16,091 nt of DNA. It comes from Nitrososphaerales archaeon TH526 (GTDB lineage: Archaea; Thermoproteota; Nitrososphaeria; Nitrososphaerales; Nitrososphaeraceae). The translations under genes and the position numbers were made by a program. The notes under the pieces were generated by a model that was given only the letters and a program-made list of their open reading frames with translations, did no database searches and was not told the DNA's origin. How positions within the stretch are numbered: position 1 is the stretch's first letter; each line of letters begins with the position of its first letter. The stretch covers positions 1-16,091 of the forward strand of contig JAATVR010000204.1 of the NCBI GenBank assembly GCA_014523665.1. The letters are read 5' to 3'. Shown here piece after piece: positions 13,398 through 16,091 of this stretch.

Positions 13398-15032
13398 TCA
13401 GCTATCTGTTTCTGTATGTACTACTACCCTCGTTGCTCCTGTACAATTAATAATCATATTTTGAACTTTGGTCGCAATTTTGTGTGCATCCTCTAATGTA
13501 AGAGAAGTAGCCACAGTTCCATTTTTTGTAGTAAGACAGATTGTCAAAGTTATATGCCGTTCTCCATTTACATCATCAAATACTCGAATATCCTTGAAAC
13601 CGAATACTTCATCGACAGATAGCATAGCTTCGTTTATTTTCATCAAGTGATCGCGGCCTATCCTCTTCTCAATCCCCGCCATTCTTAGGTCTTCTATTGA
13701 AGATTCAATTTCAAGATGGGTAGTTATGTCTTTTATCTGTGGAATTTCTTTTTTTAATCTCCCTTCAAAAGAGTCCACGATGGAATGAGCAGTATTGAGA
13801 TCAAGACTCGGCCCCATCTGTACATCCAGATACAGATGTAGTGGAGGTTCGTTAGAAGCGTAAAGAGACTTTTTCTCCTCTACAACTAACGCACCATTAA
13901 AGTATTGCTTTTGGGGAGTATCTAGTGAAGAACCGGCCACAGTCGAAAGGGAAGAGGATATCCTTGAAACGTGTAATGAGTGAACATTTCTTATCCCCTC
14001 TGTTTCGGCAGCAATTAATCTAATCTTGTCAAAAATTGTTTCATGCGCAGATTCTGTTGCATCTACGTGTACCAAAACCTTTGAACCAGGCAAGATATGT
14101 TCTATTTTTTGTTCTACAGATGTTGCTACTCTGTGAGCTCTATCATGAGTAAAAGTTCTGGGAACATCAATATGCATCTCAACTAAAGTTTCCGATCCCA
14201 TATTTCTAATTCGGATGTTGTGTGGTCTGGTCACGCCTTCCAAATCTGATACCGCTTGGATGACTTCTCGGTATAGACCTTTAGGTGCTTTATCCAATAA
14301 CACACCTAACGTTCTTCTTCCTAATCCAAGTGATGCATACAAGATTACGGCTGCTACCCCAAGAGCAGCATATGCATCTGCATTAGGAATACCAAACAGG
14401 AATACTACGAGTAACCCAGCAACGACTATAGCAGAAGAGAACATGTCTGCTCTAAAGTGGAGTCCATCAGCTTCAAGTGCTTGACTATCAAATTTTCTAG
14501 CAGCCCTATACAAAGCTCTTGATCTTCCATAATCAATTCCTATCGACACAAACATAATCAAAATGGAAAATATGCTGATCTCAGGTCTAACATCTTCAAA
14601 AAATATTCGATTTATTGCTTCATAGGATACCCAACTTGCAACTACGAGCAGAAGAATTATTTGAGCTAAAGATGATAGACTCTCAAATTTTCCATATCCA
14701 TATGTAAACGATAGATCGGAGGGTCTTAACACCATACGTATGGCATAAAGGGTCACTAGGCCGGCGATGAGATCCAGCCCTGAATTCATGCCTTCCGACA
14801 AAATACCAAGACTATTTGTTAAAGCGCCAACAGAAAATTTTAGTATCATTAATCCAGAAGAAGCAATTATTGAAATTATGACTACATTAATCTTTTCTTG
14901 ATGAGCAGCTTTGGTTTTTTCTTCCACTTTTCCTTCTTCCTCTAATAAACTTGAATTGCTCATTTCATCGCGTGTAGGTTTATGCATGCATTCATAGTTA
15001 TGGCGGCAACGATCAGCCTTCCTATTTACCAC
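13398..15032 (-). CDS. Cation diffusion facilitator (CDF) metal transporter with extended tail
   Basis: CDF proteins export Zn2+, Fe2+, Mn2+ or similar ions in exchange for protons. This one is 544 residues, against about 300 for typical members. Six hydrophobic segments lie at about 49-68, 72-98, 121-140, 152-166, 198-214 and 220-234. The transport site is visible in helix 2 (SEGMNSGLD, N83 and D87) and helix 5 (LHFRADMFSS, H192 and D196); Asn in place of the first Asp may alter metal choice. The cytoplasmic part holds three similar modules instead of one: about 252-326, 348-443 and 475-541. Each has a helix with the pattern DRAHRVATSVEQKI, NTAHSIVDSFEGRL, EDAHKIATKVQNMI and then a strand such as KVLVHVD or RVVVHTE. 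GTG 15032 suits a leaderless message from the TATA box at 15058-15066; ATG 14987 and 14963 are alternatives. Confidence 0.88.
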   Translation of the reverse strand: MVNRKADRCRHNYECMHKPTRDEMSNSSLLEEEGKVEEKTKAAHQEKINVVIISIIASSGLMILKFSVGALTNSLGILSEGMNSGLDLIAGLVTLYAIRMVLRPSDLSFTYGYGKFESLSSLAQIILLLVVASWVSYEAINRIFFEDVRPEISIFSILIMFVSIGIDYGRSRALYRAARKFDSQALEADGLHFRADMFSSAIVVAGLLVVFLFGIPNADAYAALGVAAVILYASLGLGRRTLGVLLDKAPKGLYREVIQAVSDLEGVTRPHNIRIRNMGSETLVEMHIDVPRTFTHDRAHRVATSVEQKIEHILPGSKVLVHVDATESAHETIFDKIRLIAAETEGIRNVHSLHVSRISSSLSTVAGSSLDTPQKQYFNGALVVEEKKSLYASNEPPLHLYLDVQMGPSLDLNTAHSIVDSFEGRLKKEIPQIKDITTHLEIESSIEDLRMAGIEKRIGRDHLMKINEAMLSVDEVFGFKDIRVFDDVNGERHITLTICLTTKNGTVATSLTLEDAHKIATKVQNMIINCTGATRVVVHTETDS

Positions 15033-15057
15033 TGAATTAAACGATCAATTAATTTGG

Positions 15058-15066
15058 GATATATAC
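15058..15066 (-). promoter_or_regulatory. TATA box of the CDF transporter gene
   Basis: GTATATATC on the minus strand is centred about 30 nt before GTG 15032, consistent with leaderless initiation there or a short leader to ATG 14987. Confidence 0.55.
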
Positions 15067-15448
15067 TTATGTAATAGATGTAGCTAACTTCGTTAATCGC
15101 CTTTACAAAAAATGTACTGACGTAAACTAGTGAAATGAGAAAATGGAGTGCATGGTATGCTGATACTTTATCGAGCAAAAATGATAGTCAGGCTATAATA
15201 CGACGACGATGAATGTTTTTACCCTTTTTCAACTTTAGCATCCTATCTCATTTCAGTTCCAAAAAAATCATCACACTTGTTAATTCCTAGAATTATAGAT
15301 ATCGATGTCCCCTCAACAACTAGCAGAGTATTAAGTATATGTTCAATACTGATAAAATGCGACACCTCTATAATACCTTACTAGAATGCAACATAAATAG
15401 CAAATTATAGTTTAGGTCGCAAACTTGAAAAAAAGTGGAATCCATGAC
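15067..15448. other. Intergenic stretch, nothing recognised
   Basis: AT-rich sequence of about 380 bases with no frame, hairpin or RNA gene that I can support. Confidence 0.4.
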
Positions 15449-15655
15449 TTACCTTGCAGTCTCAATCCTCATGAATATTGCTGTATCCATCTTGTTATGA
15501 AGTCTTAACAGATAATATGCAAATATGACGCATACTGAAAAACTGATTGCGGTTGACGTGGTAATAACTATAATCAAATTAAAATAGAATCCCCTATTTT
15601 CTTCTGCAAAGTTAATGATTAATTCTGCTAAAACGGTTGTTATAACCAAGGTCAA
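15449..15655 (-). CDS. Possible 68-residue two-helix membrane protein
   Basis: A TTG-initiated frame with two hydrophobic segments (about residues 2-16 and 25-50, LIIVITTSTAISFSVCVIFA in the second), a short polar loop FAEENRGFYFN between them and a basic tail LRLHNKMD. The pattern is that of a small membrane hairpin. There is no ATG or GTG start and no clear TATA box, and AT-rich DNA often gives such frames, so it is doubtful. It might be a relic of a longer membrane protein. Confidence 0.35.
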   Translation of the reverse strand: MTLVITTVLAELIINFAEENRGFYFNLIIVITTSTAISFSVCVIFAYYLLRLHNKMDTAIFMRIETAR

Positions 15656-15973
15656 AGAATGATTTTAGTGTTCAGAAACATAGTGACGATTAAACAAGCT
15701 TACTTGGAAGAACATAATCATCTGAGTTACTCCGTTTCCATGTGAGAAAGTATTGAACAAGATTTGATTGTTGGGTGTAAGGGACTTTTGGTATTTTAAA
15801 ATTCAACTGTGTATTTAAGTAATACTGATATTGTTATTCTAATAAAATTTGACCAATGATAGAACCACGGTACAATAAGAGATACCTGACACTGAGCTTC
15901 GATATTCGGAATGGCTTGTGTGTGTCACATTACAAAACACAAAGCTTACATCCAAGATAAATCTTATTATTCT
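15656..15973. other. Intergenic stretch before the second tautomerase
   Basis: No gene or clear structure. Upstream of ATG 15974 I see no strong TATA box at the usual distance. Confidence 0.35.
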
Positions 15974-16091
15974 ATGCCAGTAATAACAATCTCCACTTAC
16001 AGTGGTAGAACCCAGCGAGAAAAAGATAGATTGGCAGAAGCGATTACGGATGATGTAGTGAAGATATTTGAGGTAGACAAGAAGGATGTTA
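15974..16091 (+). CDS. 4-oxalocrotonate tautomerase family protein, cut by the right edge
   Basis: ATG 15974 opens MPVITISTYSGRTQREKDRL followed by AEAITDDVVKIFEVDKKDV and is still open at the window end after 39 codons. It has the N-terminal catalytic Pro and Arg11 (GR) at the same positions as the tautomerase at 7225, followed by the same amphipathic helix. It is a clear paralogue, not a copy: about half of the aligned residues differ. Only the C-terminal third is missing if it has the usual ~60 residues. The KKDV end corresponds to the strand that carries the second active-site Arg in classical enzymes, which cannot be judged here. Confidence 0.8.
   Translation, partial: MPVITISTYSGRTQREKDRLAEAITDDVVKIFEVDKKDV

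Noticed and set aside
13468..14484. Plus-strand ORFs at 13468-13650 and 14215-14484
   Set aside because: Antisense shadows of the CDF transporter.

Overview
The window most resembles a soil-type ammonia-oxidising archaeon (Thaumarchaeota/Nitrososphaerota, Nitrososphaera- or Nitrosocosmicus-like). This is inferred from an AT-rich sequence, archaeal TATA boxes about 26-32 nt before start codons (near-leaderless transcripts), a membrane-segment-free histidine kinase with a long repeated sensor, secreted proteins with N-glycosylation sequons, and small CxxC proteins. No rRNA, tRNA, CRISPR array, transposase or origin was seen.

Layout. 1-870: the start of a small CxxC protein leaving the left edge, a 40-residue signal-peptide-like ORF, and a convergent Cys-rich secreted protein. 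1426-2580: an orphan NrtA/SsuA-like substrate-binding lipoprotein-type or secreted receptor without its permease or ATPase, followed by a T-rich terminator. 2643-3755: a broken receiver domain, a doubtful ORF, and two translationally coupled zinc-finger mini-genes. 3955-4943: a two-domain sulfurtransferase interrupted by one in-frame TAG, with an Fe-S-like tail fragment. 5381-6856: a hypothetical gene, a decayed frame and an AlkA-like DNA glycosylase. 7225-8106: a tautomerase plus DJ-1/PfpI-family pair behind a clear promoter. 8672-9088: a small gene broken by two frameshifts. 9135-11252: the soluble histidine kinase. 11366-12044: a fossil oxidoreductase joined to a fossil sulfurtransferase C-terminus. 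12096-12632: a dihydrofolate-reductase-like protein. 13398-15032: a cation diffusion facilitator with a very long three-repeat cytoplasmic tail, followed by an (AAAAC)6 microsatellite. 15449-16091: a doubtful two-helix membrane ORF and the start of a second tautomerase.

How it works together. There is no single long operon; most genes have their own promoter. The only convincing operons are the tautomerase/DJ-1 pair and the zinc-finger pair. Themes are small-molecule or metabolite repair (tautomerases, DJ-1-like, DHFR-like, glycosylase), sulfur chemistry (two sulfurtransferases, one probably broken and one fossil), metal efflux and signalling. The strongest overall signal is gene decay: at least four recognisable genes are broken (receiver, sulfurtransferase, the 8672 gene, the oxidoreductase/sulfurtransferase relic), with weaker candidates at 5911 and 8191. 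I found no convincing new multi-gene system; the best leads are the decayed loci, the coupled CxxC pair, and the repeat architectures of the kinase and the transporter.
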